The position numbers and the translations under genes were made by a program. From assembly GCF_900100435.1 (NCBI RefSeq), contig NZ_FNEX01000015.1, positions 62,001 to 126,000 on the forward strand: a DNA stretch of 64,000 bases, in the 5' to 3' direction. Positions 35,215 through 44,264 of the stretch are shown here, piece after piece; the first letter of the stretch is position 1; the number at the start of each line of letters is the position of its first letter. The DNA is from Pedobacter sp. ok626 (GTDB taxonomy: Bacteria; Bacteroidota; Bacteroidia; Sphingobacteriales; Sphingobacteriaceae). The notes under the pieces are model-generated. The model ran no database searches. It saw nothing but the letters and a program-made list of their open reading frames with translations, and was not told the DNA's origin.

Positions 35215-36897
35215 TTAATGTACTTTCTTAAATGATGCGTTTAGTGGAATCCATGCACTCAATAAAATTACAGTAGCAATAACGGCCACCATGGATGTTC
35301 CTTTACTGGTAAAAGCGCAAAGTATATACAATAGCAATGCGATAAATGCCAATGAAAATGAAATGACCTGTAAACCGAACTTGTTTTGTCTTTTGATCTC
35401 TGCTACCTCTTCTTCATCAACTACAGGCACATTTGCCGCACGATAAGCTTTGAGCTCTTGCAATTGCAAATACTCCGCGCTTACTTTCCCTTTATAAGCT
35501 GCATACAGTTCATAAATCAAAAGCAAAATAAAAGGAAGTAATACACCAAGCAGCATTTCACTTGCACGACTGAGTTTATAGTCAAGCACAAGTGGCAACA
35601 CTATTTTAAATATTAAATTAACGGCCAGACTGACCATGGTAATGGTGATAGTCGCTTTGCCTGTAATACGTTTAGAAAACAATGCCCATATTGGTGGAGC
35701 CAATAATGGTCCGCCTGTAATTGCGCCTACACTTAATGTAAATTCAACAATTCCTCCTATATAGGGTACAATAAGCGCAATTACAATCATACCAAAACCA
35801 AAGCACCAAGATGAAGTACGAGCAATCTTCATCAGCTTCTCATCCGACGCCTTTGGGTTAATTGTTCCTTTATAAATGTCATTTGTAAAAACTGCAGACA
35901 CCACATTTAAAGCTGTATTGGCTGATGCCGACGTTGAGAAATACATACCTGTCAAGATTAAGCCCATCAATCCTGCTGGCAAAACTTGCTTACAAACCAT
36001 TAAATAAGCATTTTCAGTTTCTAAACCCGTAAGACCTGGATTAATCGTCTGATAAATCATTGGGGGTAGCATCCACAATACCGGACTTAAAATGTATAAT
36101 CCAGCAAATAGAAACGCCACTTTAGAAGCAGACTTTGGGGTATCTACACTGGTATAACGTTGTACGAAAGTCCAGTTTCCACCGATATAAAAGATATGAT
36201 ACAGTGCAAAAGCACCAATAAAGCCCCAGGTATACTCCCCATTAACTACATTAAAGAAATCATGGGGTACTTTAGTCAAAAATGTTTGTACGCCACCAGC
36301 CTCTGTAAATGCCAAAGGAATGATCAAAAGAACGGCAGCTGTGAGGATTACAAATTGCAAAATGTCAGTAACCATAACTGCCCATAAACCACCAACTGCA
36401 GTATAAGCAATCATGAGTATCCCTAAAATAAGGGTAACAGGCACTAAGGGAAACTCCAAAGATGACCCTACCAATTTAGCTACCGAATACAACACTGATC
36501 CTTTGATGAACAGTGAGACCAACATAAAAATATAAATAAAGCTTTTCTGTACGTGAGCACCTAATCTGTCTTTTATAAATTCAGCTGCAGTCAAACTTCC
36601 CGTTGCCTTCCACTTTGGCGCGATATATAAGCCTGTTATTAATCCTCCGATACACATGGTCCATTGAATAGTAACAGCTACCCATCCATATTTATAAGCG
36701 ATTGAACCCCATGCTACAAAAGTACCCGCAGAAAAAAAGCTCATGAAAAGGGATAAGCCACCGATAAACCAAGGCACCGCCTCGCCACCCGCAAAGAATG
36801 ATTTCAGGTTTCTTCCCGTTCTCGAAAACAGCAAACCTATAACCATAATAAACACTGAAAAAACGACGATAACCGAGGTATCTATTATTGAATTCAT
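35215..36897 (-). CDS. sodium:solute symporter (SSS family)
   Basis: This 560-residue protein has 13-14 membrane helices. SSS motifs are SFFAGGEAVPWFIGGLS near the N-terminus, TAAEFIKDRLG, FVAWGSIAYKYGW and the ion-site region TGMYFSTSASANTALNVVSAV. A charged loop at about 485-510 precedes the last helices. It imports a solute with Na+. Position between a secreted SGNH hydrolase and an FAD oxidoreductase suggests it imports the product released by the hydrolase. It is 9 bp after the SGNH gene. Confidence 0.92.
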   Translation of the reverse strand: MNSIIDTSVIVVFSVFIMVIGLLFSRTGRNLKSFFAGGEAVPWFIGGLSLFMSFFSAGTFVAWGSIAYKYGWVAVTIQWTMCIGGLITGLYIAPKWKATGSLTAAEFIKDRLGAHVQKSFIYIFMLVSLFIKGSVLYSVAKLVGSSLEFPLVPVTLILGILMIAYTAVGGLWAVMVTDILQFVILTAAVLLIIPLAFTEAGGVQTFLTKVPHDFFNVVNGEYTWGFIGAFALYHIFYIGGNWTFVQRYTSVDTPKSASKVAFLFAGLYILSPVLWMLPPMIYQTINPGLTGLETENAYLMVCKQVLPAGLMGLILTGMYFSTSASANTALNVVSAVFTNDIYKGTINPKASDEKLMKIARTSSWCFGFGMIVIALIVPYIGGIVEFTLSVGAITGGPLLAPPIWALFSKRITGKATITITMVSLAVNLIFKIVLPLVLDYKLSRASEMLLGVLLPFILLLIYELYAAYKGKVSAEYLQLQELKAYRAANVPVVDEEEVAEIKRQNKFGLQVISFSLAFIALLLYILCAFTSKGTSMVAVIATVILLSAWIPLNASFKKVH

Positions 36898-36906
36898 GCG
36901 ATTGGT

Positions 36907-37824
36907 TTATTTATTTGTCTTTAAATTTTTAATTACTTTTTCCGCTACTGTTTTTAAATAAGCAGCAAAATCCGCAGGAACTTTATTAGGCACATACTCA
37001 ATTTTTAATGGAGATTCATTAAATAGCGTCGCATACCAGATTAATGAGCCTAGATATCTACCCGCTTCATTGGCATGATTTGGATCAAACACCATTTTGT
37101 TATCTTTCCAGTAATAGCCCATGTTAAGAGAGTTTACCTGGTTCGGCAGGTTGGGATACACCGGATTTGCATAGTCAAAAGCAGTATCCTTTTTAAAACC
37201 AAATACCTTATCTGAAGCCACTTCATAGAAAGCATCACCTACAGGCATAATTTTCGCATTCAACTGTTTGGCTAGTGCGTGATAAGCCGCTCTTGACTTC
37301 TTCCACATTTCAGTCTGATCTTTAGCCAACTGCTCTGGCGCTACTCTTCCAAATTTTAGAGCATCACTTCTATAAGCCCAGGTTTGATGAATAATGATCC
37401 TGGCATTCGGTTGGATTTTTTTAATAAAATCGTATAGTTTTTGAGCGTAGGGATTATAGCTTTGCTGATCGGCAGAAAAATAAGAAGCCTGTTGTAACGT
37501 AACGACATCCCAGGTACCTGCTGATAAAAGCATACGCAAGGATTTACCTTTATAAGGTTTTCCTTTAGGGTCTTCAGGATTGGCTTCTGCAGCCTCCACA
37601 TATCCCCAATGCTGCTCTAAAGAATGACCACCTAATTCTGCTCTACCAACAGTCAGTTCAGTTCCCTTTTCATTTGTAAAATTTGGTAAATACGCTGACG
37701 CATTTTGAGAAAAACTATTACCAATAATAAATAGCCTTAAATGCTTAGGATTGCTTTGCCCAAATGATAAACCAGTAATAAGGCACAAAATGAGCAGTAA
37801 GGTAGATTTTTTTATATGTTTCAT
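36907..37824 (-). CDS. secreted SGNH-type hydrolase (DUF4886-like)
   Basis: The 305-residue form from ATG 37824 begins with a clear signal peptide (MKHIKKSTLLL..., ending SFG before QSN), and a start 42 bp upstream is less likely. SGNH signs are LFIIGNSFSQNA (catalytic Ser in GNS), an AELGGHSLEQHW block, a VVTLQQAS stretch and the C-terminal DPNHANEAGRY with the Asp and His of the triad. It is probably an esterase or deacetylase acting on a carbohydrate in the periplasm or outside. First gene of the catabolic set. Confidence 0.85.
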   Translation of the reverse strand: MKHIKKSTLLLILCLITGLSFGQSNPKHLRLFIIGNSFSQNASAYLPNFTNEKGTELTVGRAELGGHSLEQHWGYVEAAEANPEDPKGKPYKGKSLRMLLSAGTWDVVTLQQASYFSADQQSYNPYAQKLYDFIKKIQPNARIIIHQTWAYRSDALKFGRVAPEQLAKDQTEMWKKSRAAYHALAKQLNAKIMPVGDAFYEVASDKVFGFKKDTAFDYANPVYPNLPNQVNSLNMGYYWKDNKMVFDPNHANEAGRYLGSLIWYATLFNESPLKIEYVPNKVPADFAAYLKTVAEKVIKNLKTNK

Positions 37825-38031
37825 TTTTTCAGTGTTTTTATATTTCATACTATAATTGATCTCCATCTATCAATTTATCACCGGCCCCTTGATCAGATTT
37901 ACGCCTGGCAGGAATTCTCATCATGGGGCCAGTCTCCCATACATTGGTTACAAACAAGATTAAAGACAAATAATATCGGGATGAAAAAATATATAATGCC
38001 CGATTTTTTGGATGATAATACATTGCTCATA

Positions 38032-38060
38032 TTTGGTTTGGTCTGGTTTGGTTTAAACCA
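38032..38060. promoter_or_regulatory. operator-like GGTTTGGT repeats with palindrome
   Basis: Repeated TTTGGTTTGGT units end in the perfect 12-bp palindrome TGGTTTAAACCA (38049-38060). The same units occur again at 38216-38235. The site is about 170-240 bp upstream of both divergent genes and is a good candidate for GntR binding. Confidence 0.5.
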
Positions 38061-38215
38061 TTGAAACAAAAATATAAATTAATCTTAGTTTTCAAACATT
38101 ATTTATCTTTTATTCTCAAAAAATCCTGCTCAGTAGCCAAAAACAAAACCACAAAACATTTAAAACCAGTGAAATAAAAAACAAAACAACCGAAATAAAA
38201 ATAATTAACAATCTA

Positions 38216-38235
38216 ATTGGTTTGGTTTGGTATGG
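38216..38235. promoter_or_regulatory. second GGTTTGGT repeat at the GntR promoter
   Basis: TTGGTTTGGTTTGGTATGG repeats the unit of 38032-38054 and abuts the -33 TTG (38237-38239) of the regulator promoter. Binding here would block RNA polymerase. Confidence 0.5.
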
Positions 38236-38236
38236 A

Positions 38237-38268
38237 TTGTGTTTTATCGAAAATATCAGTTAGTTTTG
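38237..38268 (+). promoter_or_regulatory. promoter of the GntR regulator
   Basis: TTG (38237-38239) is followed after 21 bp by TAGTTTTG (38261-38268), a good match to TTG-N19/21-TAnnTTTG. It lies 19 bp before the ATG. The rest of the 421-bp gap 37867-38287 is AT-rich, with no further gene seen. Confidence 0.6.
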
Positions 38269-38287
38269 CAAGGCAACAAAAAAATAT

Positions 38288-39337
38288 ATGCCTCAAGATT
38301 CAAAATCTAAAATTGATAAACAAAGTATAGACACCGACTCATCTGCTGTCTCTACACATAGATTGAAATATTTGCAGTTAGCAGAATATATTAACCATCT
38401 CATTGAAATAGACGAACTCAAAATTAACGACAGGCTCCCATCTTTAAACCAATTAATTGAAAAATTAAAAATCAGTAAGGAAACGGCATTAAAAGGCCTT
38501 AGCTATTTATCTGAAAAAGGAATAATAGAAGCCGAATACCGAAAAGGTTATTATGTAAAGAAGAAGACGCACTATCAACCCTATCGGATATGCCTGATTC
38601 TTGATAAAATGAATGTCTTAAGGGATCGGGTATATCAGTCTTTTTTAGAAGCAATTAAGGGTCAGGCAGATGTAGATGTATATTTTCATCATCACAATTT
38701 TAAAGTATTCGAAAAACTTGTTGATGAGAATCTATCCAATTACACTCATTTTATAATCACAACTTTCCTACAAGGTAACACTACCGAAGTCCTCAACCGC
38801 ATCCCCCCACAAAAGAGAATCATACTGGATTATGAAGAAAAAAACCTGACTGGGGATTATACCTGCATTTATCAGGACTATAAAACGGATATTCAAGAAT
38901 CGCTTACTGAGCTACTTCCACAGCTGGAGAAATACTCTAGATTGGTATTAATTGCACCTCTAGAAGCATTTCATGCCAAAGAGGTAATAAAGGGCTTCGA
39001 GGCTTTCTGTAAGTTGAACCGCAAAAAACATATCATTTACAACACAGTGGATGAAAATCATTGTAAACAAGGCGATGCCTACATCACATTTAGCAGATAT
39101 GATCAGGATGATGTTTCCATTATTAAATTGGCCCGCAAAAATCAATGGAAATTAGGGAAAGACATTGGACTGATTTCCTATAATGATACCGCAGTTAAAG
39201 AAATATTGGAAAACGGAATTACCGTAATCAGTACCGATTTTAATAAAATGGGAGAAGAAGCAGCTAAAGCTATCCTGACAAAAACGACGATTACAATGCG
39301 AGATCCAGCAAAAGTGATCTTAAGGAATTCTCTCTAA
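38288..39337 (+). CDS. GntR family regulator with LacI-type ligand-binding domain
   Basis: This 349-residue protein has a GntR winged helix (about 22-95, with LKINDRLPSLNQLIEKLKISKETALKGLSYL and AEYRKGYYV) and a C-terminal periplasmic-binding-like fold like LacI repressors (YRICLILDKM, ISYNDTAVKEIL, TVISTDFNKMGEEAAK). The fusion is common in Bacteroidota sugar regulators. It is divergent from the SGNH/symporter/oxidoreductase genes and probably responds to their substrate. The GGTTTGGT repeats upstream are likely its sites. Confidence 0.9.
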   Translation: MPQDSKSKIDKQSIDTDSSAVSTHRLKYLQLAEYINHLIEIDELKINDRLPSLNQLIEKLKISKETALKGLSYLSEKGIIEAEYRKGYYVKKKTHYQPYRICLILDKMNVLRDRVYQSFLEAIKGQADVDVYFHHHNFKVFEKLVDENLSNYTHFIITTFLQGNTTEVLNRIPPQKRIILDYEEKNLTGDYTCIYQDYKTDIQESLTELLPQLEKYSRLVLIAPLEAFHAKEVIKGFEAFCKLNRKKHIIYNTVDENHCKQGDAYITFSRYDQDDVSIIKLARKNQWKLGKDIGLISYNDTAVKEILENGITVISTDFNKMGEEAAKAILTKTTITMRDPAKVILRNSL

Positions 39338-39366
39338 TAGTGTCAAAATAAAGGCAAAGTAAAGGC

Positions 39367-39595
39367 AAAATAAACCATTCTATTCAGAGTCTGGGATCTC
39401 TTTCCGATGAAGAATCGAAAAAATCTCCCTAGGCCTCTTCACAGAAGGTATATTTTGTTTCAACATCATGCTTTTACATTATTTTCATTGCTTTGGGTGA
39501 GATAAAAATATACCTTCTCAGAGAAGACCTAGGCGCTCTTTGCTCCTCTTCAGGAGCCTAAGAGATGCCAGACTTCGAAGAGAACGGTTTATTTT
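39367..39595. repeat. palindromic intergenic element, copy C (full)
   Basis: It has perfect 10-bp terminal inverted repeats, AAAATAAACC (39367-39376) and GGTTTATTTT (39586-39595). The arms are alike: CCATTCTATTCAGAGTCTGG-type on the left and its inverse on the right, both with CCTAGG. Mini-hairpins are CGAT/ATCG (39405-39417) on the left and GCTCC/GGAGC (about 39542-39557) on the right, each around a TGAAGA-like loop. It fills the gap between the convergent GntR and valS genes. Confidence 0.88.
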
Positions 39596-39601
39596 TAATT
39601 C

Positions 39602-42265
39602 TTAATTCAAAGCAGCCAGGCTTTCTTCAATAATTTTGATTTTTCCCTCAGCATCAGCCTGCTTGTTTCTTTCATTTTGAATAATTTCAGGCTTAGCGTT
39701 CTGCACAAAGCGCTCATTGCTCAACTTAGCGTTAACAGACTTCAAAAAGCCTTGCAAGTAAACAAGCTCCTCATTCAGACGTACTCTTTCCGCATCAGCA
39801 TCAATTGCTTCATTCAAGTGTATGAAAAACTCATCATTTCCAACCATGAAACTAACAGCCCCAGGAATCTTATCATTTACCAGTTCAACCTGACCAATGT
39901 TAGCCAACTTGAAAACGATGTTCAACCATTTTTCATAGTCTAATCCCGAGTTTACTTTAATCGCTAGTGGCAATGCTTCTTTAGGCGAAATCTGTTTTGT
40001 ATTTCTTACATTTCTGATTTCTGCAACTAAAGTTTTAATCACCTCTACATCTTTCAATAAGGCTGCATCAGCATTTCCAACAACAGGGTAGTTAGCTACA
40101 ATACAACACTCCATTTCACCTCTTTCGCCAAACAGCTCATCATGCCACAATTCTTCTGTTAAGAAAGGCATAAACGGATGCAATAAGGTTAATATCCTTT
40201 CGAAGAAACCTGCAGTTGCTTTTAAAGTTTCAGCATCAACCGGATGCTGATAAGCTGGTTTCACCATTTCCAGGTACCAGGCACAAAAATCATCCCATAC
40301 CAGCTTATAAGTCGCCATTAAAGCTTCAGACAGACGGTATTGCTTAAAGTTATCTTCAATTTCAGCAAGTGCCTCATTAAAACGGTTCTCGAACCACAAT
40401 ATAGCCTGCTGATTTGGGTTTTCCAGGTTCTCATCTACTTCCCATCCTTTTACCAGACGGAAGGCATTCCATATCTTGTTGGCAAAATTACGTCCCTGCT
40501 CACAGTAGCTCTCATCAAACATCAAGTCGTTTCCAGCTGGAGAACACAATAGCATCCCTACCCTCACACCATCAGCACCATATTTTTCAATCAAGCCAAT
40601 TGGATCAGGAGAGTTACCTAATGATTTAGACATCTTACGTCCAAGCTTATCCCTAACAATACCTGTAAGGTATACATTAGTAAATGGCTTCTGACCTCTA
40701 AACTCATGCCCTGCCATAATCATCCTTGCAACCCAGAAGAATAAAATTTCCGGTGCAGTAACCAGGTCATTCGTTGGATAATAATAATTGATATCCGGAT
40801 TATCAGGATTTTTAAAACCATCAAATACCGAGATTGGCCATAGCCATGAAGAGAACCAGGTATCCATTACATCAGGATCCTGTTTTACAAATGGAGCAAA
40901 CTGGTTTTTGCAACCTGCAGCTTCTTCAGCTGTAAAGTTTCCATCAGGATCTTTAAGCTTCAATAGCTCAACTAGAGCCTCATCTTTAGTTTTAGCAACC
41001 ACCCAGTTTCCCTGGTTATCGTACCAAGCTGGAATCTGTTGTCCCCACCAAAGCTGGCGACTAATGTTCCAATCGCGCACATTCTCCATCCAGTGACGGT
41101 AGGTGTTCACAAACTTCTCAGGAATTAGCTTTACATCGCCATTTAAAACATCATCTAAAGCCGGCTTAGCCATCTGATCCATTTTACAGAACCATTGCAT
41201 AGACAGTTTTGGCTCAATAGCGGCATCCGTACGCTCAGAAAAACCAACCTGAGATTTATAATCTTCTACCTTTTCTAAATGAGCTGCTTCGTCCAATAAC
41301 TTAGCAATCTTTTTTCTGGCGATAAAACGATCTTCACCCACCAAAATAACAGCAAGTTCGTTTAACGTACCATCGTCATTTAGAATATCTATAACCGGTA
41401 GTTTATGTTTTAAACCTAGTTCATAATCGTTAAGATCATGCGCCGGCGTAACTTTTAAACATCCAGTACCAAAATCCATGGTTACATATTCATCCTCAAT
41501 AATCGGAATTTCACGATTGATTAAAGGAACAAATACCTTTTTACCTTTCAGGTGCGTATAACGCTCATCGTTCGGATTGATGCAGATTGCCGCATCAGCC
41601 ATAATAGTTTCCGGACGTGTAGTAGCAATAGTAACAAAGTCATCACTTCCTGAAACGGTATATTTGATGTAATATAATTTCTGGTTTACTTCCTTACGGA
41701 TTACTTCTTCATCGGAAACAGAAGTTTTACCAGCCGGATCCCAGTTTACCATACGAATGCCTCTGTAAATCCATCCCTTTTTATATAAATGAATAAAACT
41801 GTCGATAACCGCGTCAGATAGATCATCTTCCATGGTAAAGCGTGTACGATCCCAGTCGCAACTTGCGCCTAGTTTTTTCAACTGCTCAAGGATAATGCCT
41901 CCGTATTTCTCTTTCCACTCCCAGGCATACTTCAAAAACTCTTCACGGCTAATGTCCGCTTTATTGATCCCTCTTTCTTTAAGCATGGCTACTACCTTAG
42001 CTTCTGTAGCAATAGAAGCGTGGTCGGTCCCCGGTACCCAGCAAGCATTTTTACCCTGCATACGAGCTTTACGGATCAATACATCCTGAATGGTGTTGTT
42101 CAGCATATGGCCCATGTGCAAGACCCCAGTCACATTTGGTGGCGGGATTACAATTGTATAAGGCTCACGCTCATCTGGCTCAGAGTGAAAAAACTTCTTT
42201 GAAAGCCAGTAACTATACCATTTATCTTCAGTCGATGCCGGATCGTATTTAGTAGAAATGCTCAT
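39602..42265 (-). CDS. valS: valine--tRNA ligase
   Basis: The 887-residue form from ATG 42265 begins MSISTKYDPASTEDKWYSYW. An in-frame start 81 bp upstream adds a hydrophobic stretch not found in this family. Class I signatures are HMGH (residues 50-53) within PPPNVTGVLHMGH and KMSKS within GRKMSKSLGNSPDPI. An editing domain lies between them (ATTRPETIMADAA), and the C-terminal coiled-coil arm is at the end. It charges tRNA-Val. Length fits the family. Confidence 0.97.
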   Translation of the reverse strand: MSISTKYDPASTEDKWYSYWLSKKFFHSEPDEREPYTIVIPPPNVTGVLHMGHMLNNTIQDVLIRKARMQGKNACWVPGTDHASIATEAKVVAMLKERGINKADISREEFLKYAWEWKEKYGGIILEQLKKLGASCDWDRTRFTMEDDLSDAVIDSFIHLYKKGWIYRGIRMVNWDPAGKTSVSDEEVIRKEVNQKLYYIKYTVSGSDDFVTIATTRPETIMADAAICINPNDERYTHLKGKKVFVPLINREIPIIEDEYVTMDFGTGCLKVTPAHDLNDYELGLKHKLPVIDILNDDGTLNELAVILVGEDRFIARKKIAKLLDEAAHLEKVEDYKSQVGFSERTDAAIEPKLSMQWFCKMDQMAKPALDDVLNGDVKLIPEKFVNTYRHWMENVRDWNISRQLWWGQQIPAWYDNQGNWVVAKTKDEALVELLKLKDPDGNFTAEEAAGCKNQFAPFVKQDPDVMDTWFSSWLWPISVFDGFKNPDNPDINYYYPTNDLVTAPEILFFWVARMIMAGHEFRGQKPFTNVYLTGIVRDKLGRKMSKSLGNSPDPIGLIEKYGADGVRVGMLLCSPAGNDLMFDESYCEQGRNFANKIWNAFRLVKGWEVDENLENPNQQAILWFENRFNEALAEIEDNFKQYRLSEALMATYKLVWDDFCAWYLEMVKPAYQHPVDAETLKATAGFFERILTLLHPFMPFLTEELWHDELFGERGEMECCIVANYPVVGNADAALLKDVEVIKTLVAEIRNVRNTKQISPKEALPLAIKVNSGLDYEKWLNIVFKLANIGQVELVNDKIPGAVSFMVGNDEFFIHLNEAIDADAERVRLNEELVYLQGFLKSVNAKLSNERFVQNAKPEIIQNERNKQADAEGKIKIIEESLAALN

Positions 42266-42501
42266 TATTTTGAAAGTATCAGATTTTGAAGGCGTAAAAT
42301 TAAGGAAAAAAAAGAGAAAAGCTGTTAGCTTCATTAAACCGACCAAAGCGAGCTACCGAATGCAAAAAACAATAAAAACTAACGAAAAATCTTTCGCTGA
42401 TTGCAAAATCTTTGCAAATCAGCTCGGAGCGCCGATTTTTTTTAGGCACCAACTAAGGGATTGTGTATTTTCAGGGGACCTATGGTTAAATTGATAAAAA
42501 T

Positions 42502-43620
42502 ATGAACCATTCAGACGAAAATGACAATTATGATGAATTTGCTGCCCGGTGGATCGACAAGACTATAAACCAGGAACAGCAGAAGAAGTTTAATGCCTGG
42601 TATTACCAGGGTCAGGATCAGCCCCTGGTGATACCTACTACTTTTGTGGCTGACAAAGAAACACACAAGGAACGCATTTATCAAAAAGTACTTGCTGGTA
42701 TCGAACAGGGGCCGCAGCGTTCGCCGACAAAACTTTGGAACAGGATATTTATCGCGGCGTCCATATGCATTTTGTTTTCGGTAGCACTATATTTTTATAT
42801 TCAGAGGCCTCAGCAATTTAACCTCAACGAGCTTGCCAGGCAATATGGCACTGGTAGTCAGGTGGCGGTTTTAACAGATCCGGATGGCAGGCAGTCCCTG
42901 TTGAAAGATTCGACTTTTAATATGTCAGCCGAAGCAGGACGTTTCAATTCAAGATCAGGAAACGGCTCAGCCAGTATTACAACACCTAGAGGTTCGCGTT
43001 ATCAGGTATCGCTGGAAGACGGAACTAAAATTTGGCTGGGAGCAGCCAGTTCTATCACCTATCCGGTTAAATTTGGTAGGACCGACAGAACTATCAAACT
43101 TTCTGGAGAAGCCTATTTTGAAGTTGCACACCAGCCTCAGAAACCTTTTCATATTAAAATCACATCGCAGAAACGTCAGCTTGACATCACCGTGATTGGG
43201 ACTAAATTTAATGTGAGTGCCTATCCTGAAGATTCCGAAGTACAGACACGTGTATTTGAAGGTTCAGTAAAACTGAGTTCAGACAGCCATACTACTGTTT
43301 TAACAAAAGGAGAAAAAGTTATTTTTAAAGATGGAATATTACTACCTAAAGAGGAAAATAATGATGAAGACTGGATGCGTGCTGGAACATTGCATTTTGA
43401 CAAGGACGACATAAAACAGGTGATGCGCATGCTTGCAAGGGAATATAATGTAAAACTAATATACCATGGAAGAGCAAAGAGAATATACCTGACGGGTGAA
43501 ATCAGTCGTAAAAGAGAACTAAAAAGTGTCCTGCATATTATTGAAGCAGTAACCGATTATCAGTTTTTGCTTGAAGATGGACGTGTAACAGTTTTTGAAC
43601 CCAATGCAACCCGCTACTGA
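42502..43620 (+). CDS. FecR family anti-sigma/sensor protein
   Basis: This 372-residue protein has a cytoplasmic N-terminal part that would hold the sigma factor, one membrane helix (about 83-101, IFIAASICILFSVALYFYI), and a periplasmic FecR domain with TPRGSRYQVSLEDGTKIWLGAASSI, GEAYFEVAHQPQKPFHI and VIGTKFNVSAY. The C-terminal part (DDIKQVMRMLAREYNV) is a secretin/STN-like segment. The stop codon precedes the sigma ATG by one base. The order FecR then sigma is opposite to the usual order. Confidence 0.92.
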   Translation: MNHSDENDNYDEFAARWIDKTINQEQQKKFNAWYYQGQDQPLVIPTTFVADKETHKERIYQKVLAGIEQGPQRSPTKLWNRIFIAASICILFSVALYFYIQRPQQFNLNELARQYGTGSQVAVLTDPDGRQSLLKDSTFNMSAEAGRFNSRSGNGSASITTPRGSRYQVSLEDGTKIWLGAASSITYPVKFGRTDRTIKLSGEAYFEVAHQPQKPFHIKITSQKRQLDITVIGTKFNVSAYPEDSEVQTRVFEGSVKLSSDSHTTVLTKGEKVIFKDGILLPKEENNDEDWMRAGTLHFDKDDIKQVMRMLAREYNVKLIYHGRAKRIYLTGEISRKRELKSVLHIIEAVTDYQFLLEDGRVTVFEPNATRY

Positions 43621-43621
43621 T

Positions 43622-44185
43622 ATGGAACAATACAAGAATTTTACAGATATTGAATTGGTGGCAACATTAAAAAACAGTGATAAGACTGCATTTGCAGAAA
43701 TTTATAACCGTTATTGGGATAAGCTCTTTAGTATTGCCGGGCATAAGCTGGATCAATTGGAAGATGCAGAGGAAGTGGTCCAGAATATATTTATCTCCTT
43801 ATGGAACCGCCGTGCGACTTTAAATATCACCAGTACATTAAACAGCTACCTTGCCGTATCGGTCAAATACAGGGTAATAAAAGTACTGGAAAAACAATAT
43901 CATAAAAGAAAATATGCAGACAGCTTAGGGCAGGGACAAAGACTGGATGATTCTACCCAGGAATGGCTTGAGTTTACGGAACTTAAAGCACAGCTGGAAC
44001 AGTTGGTAAGGGGGCTCCCTGATAAATGCCAGCTAGTTTACCGGATGAGCAGGGAAGATGGATTTAGTCAGAAAGAAATTGCGAAAAAACTAGACATTTC
44101 CGAAAAAACAGTAGAAGCCCACATGGGTAAAGCCCTAAAAACCATCCGATCAGGATTAAACATTTTCATCTCTATGCTTTTATAA
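43622..44185 (+). CDS. ECF RNA polymerase sigma factor, FecI-like
   Basis: The 187-residue form from ATG 43622 begins MEQYKNFTDIELVATL. A start at 43604 is also open but overlaps fecR. Region 2 is seen as FAEIYNRYWDKLFSIAGHKL and DAEEVVQNIFISLWNRR, and region 4 as LPDKCQLVYRMSREDGFSQKEIA and KTVEAHMGKALKTIRSG. It directs transcription of unknown targets when released by the upstream FecR. No TonB-dependent receptor gene follows; a hairpin terminator ends the transcript. Confidence 0.92.
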   Translation: MEQYKNFTDIELVATLKNSDKTAFAEIYNRYWDKLFSIAGHKLDQLEDAEEVVQNIFISLWNRRATLNITSTLNSYLAVSVKYRVIKVLEKQYHKRKYADSLGQGQRLDDSTQEWLEFTELKAQLEQLVRGLPDKCQLVYRMSREDGFSQKEIAKKLDISEKTVEAHMGKALKTIRSGLNIFISMLL

Positions 44186-44189
44186 CAAA

Positions 44190-44226
44190 GTAAAGGGGGC
44201 AGTACTTTTTGTGCTGCCCCCTTTAC
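44190..44226 (+). terminator. hairpin after the fecR-sigma pair
   Basis: GTAAAGGGGGCAGTAC (44190-44205) and GTGCTGCCCCCTTTAC (44211-44226) pair over 16 bp with one G-T pair and a T5 loop. No strong T run follows, but the position between convergent genes fits termination from both sides. Confidence 0.75.
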
Positions 44227-44264
44227 CTCTTGTGACCATAAAAATTCAGAGTAATCTGTATTTC

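Noticed and set aside
32896..39337. Catabolic module considered as a classical polysaccharide utilisation locus
   Set aside because: No SusC/SusD pair and no glycoside hydrolase or lyase is present.
42396..42423. Inverted repeat GCTGATT-GCAAA / TTTGCAAATCAGC between valS and fecR, considered as a T-box or leader for valS
   Set aside because: It is about 130 bp upstream of valS, lacks the T-box consensus and specifier loop, and T-boxes are not expected in this phylum.
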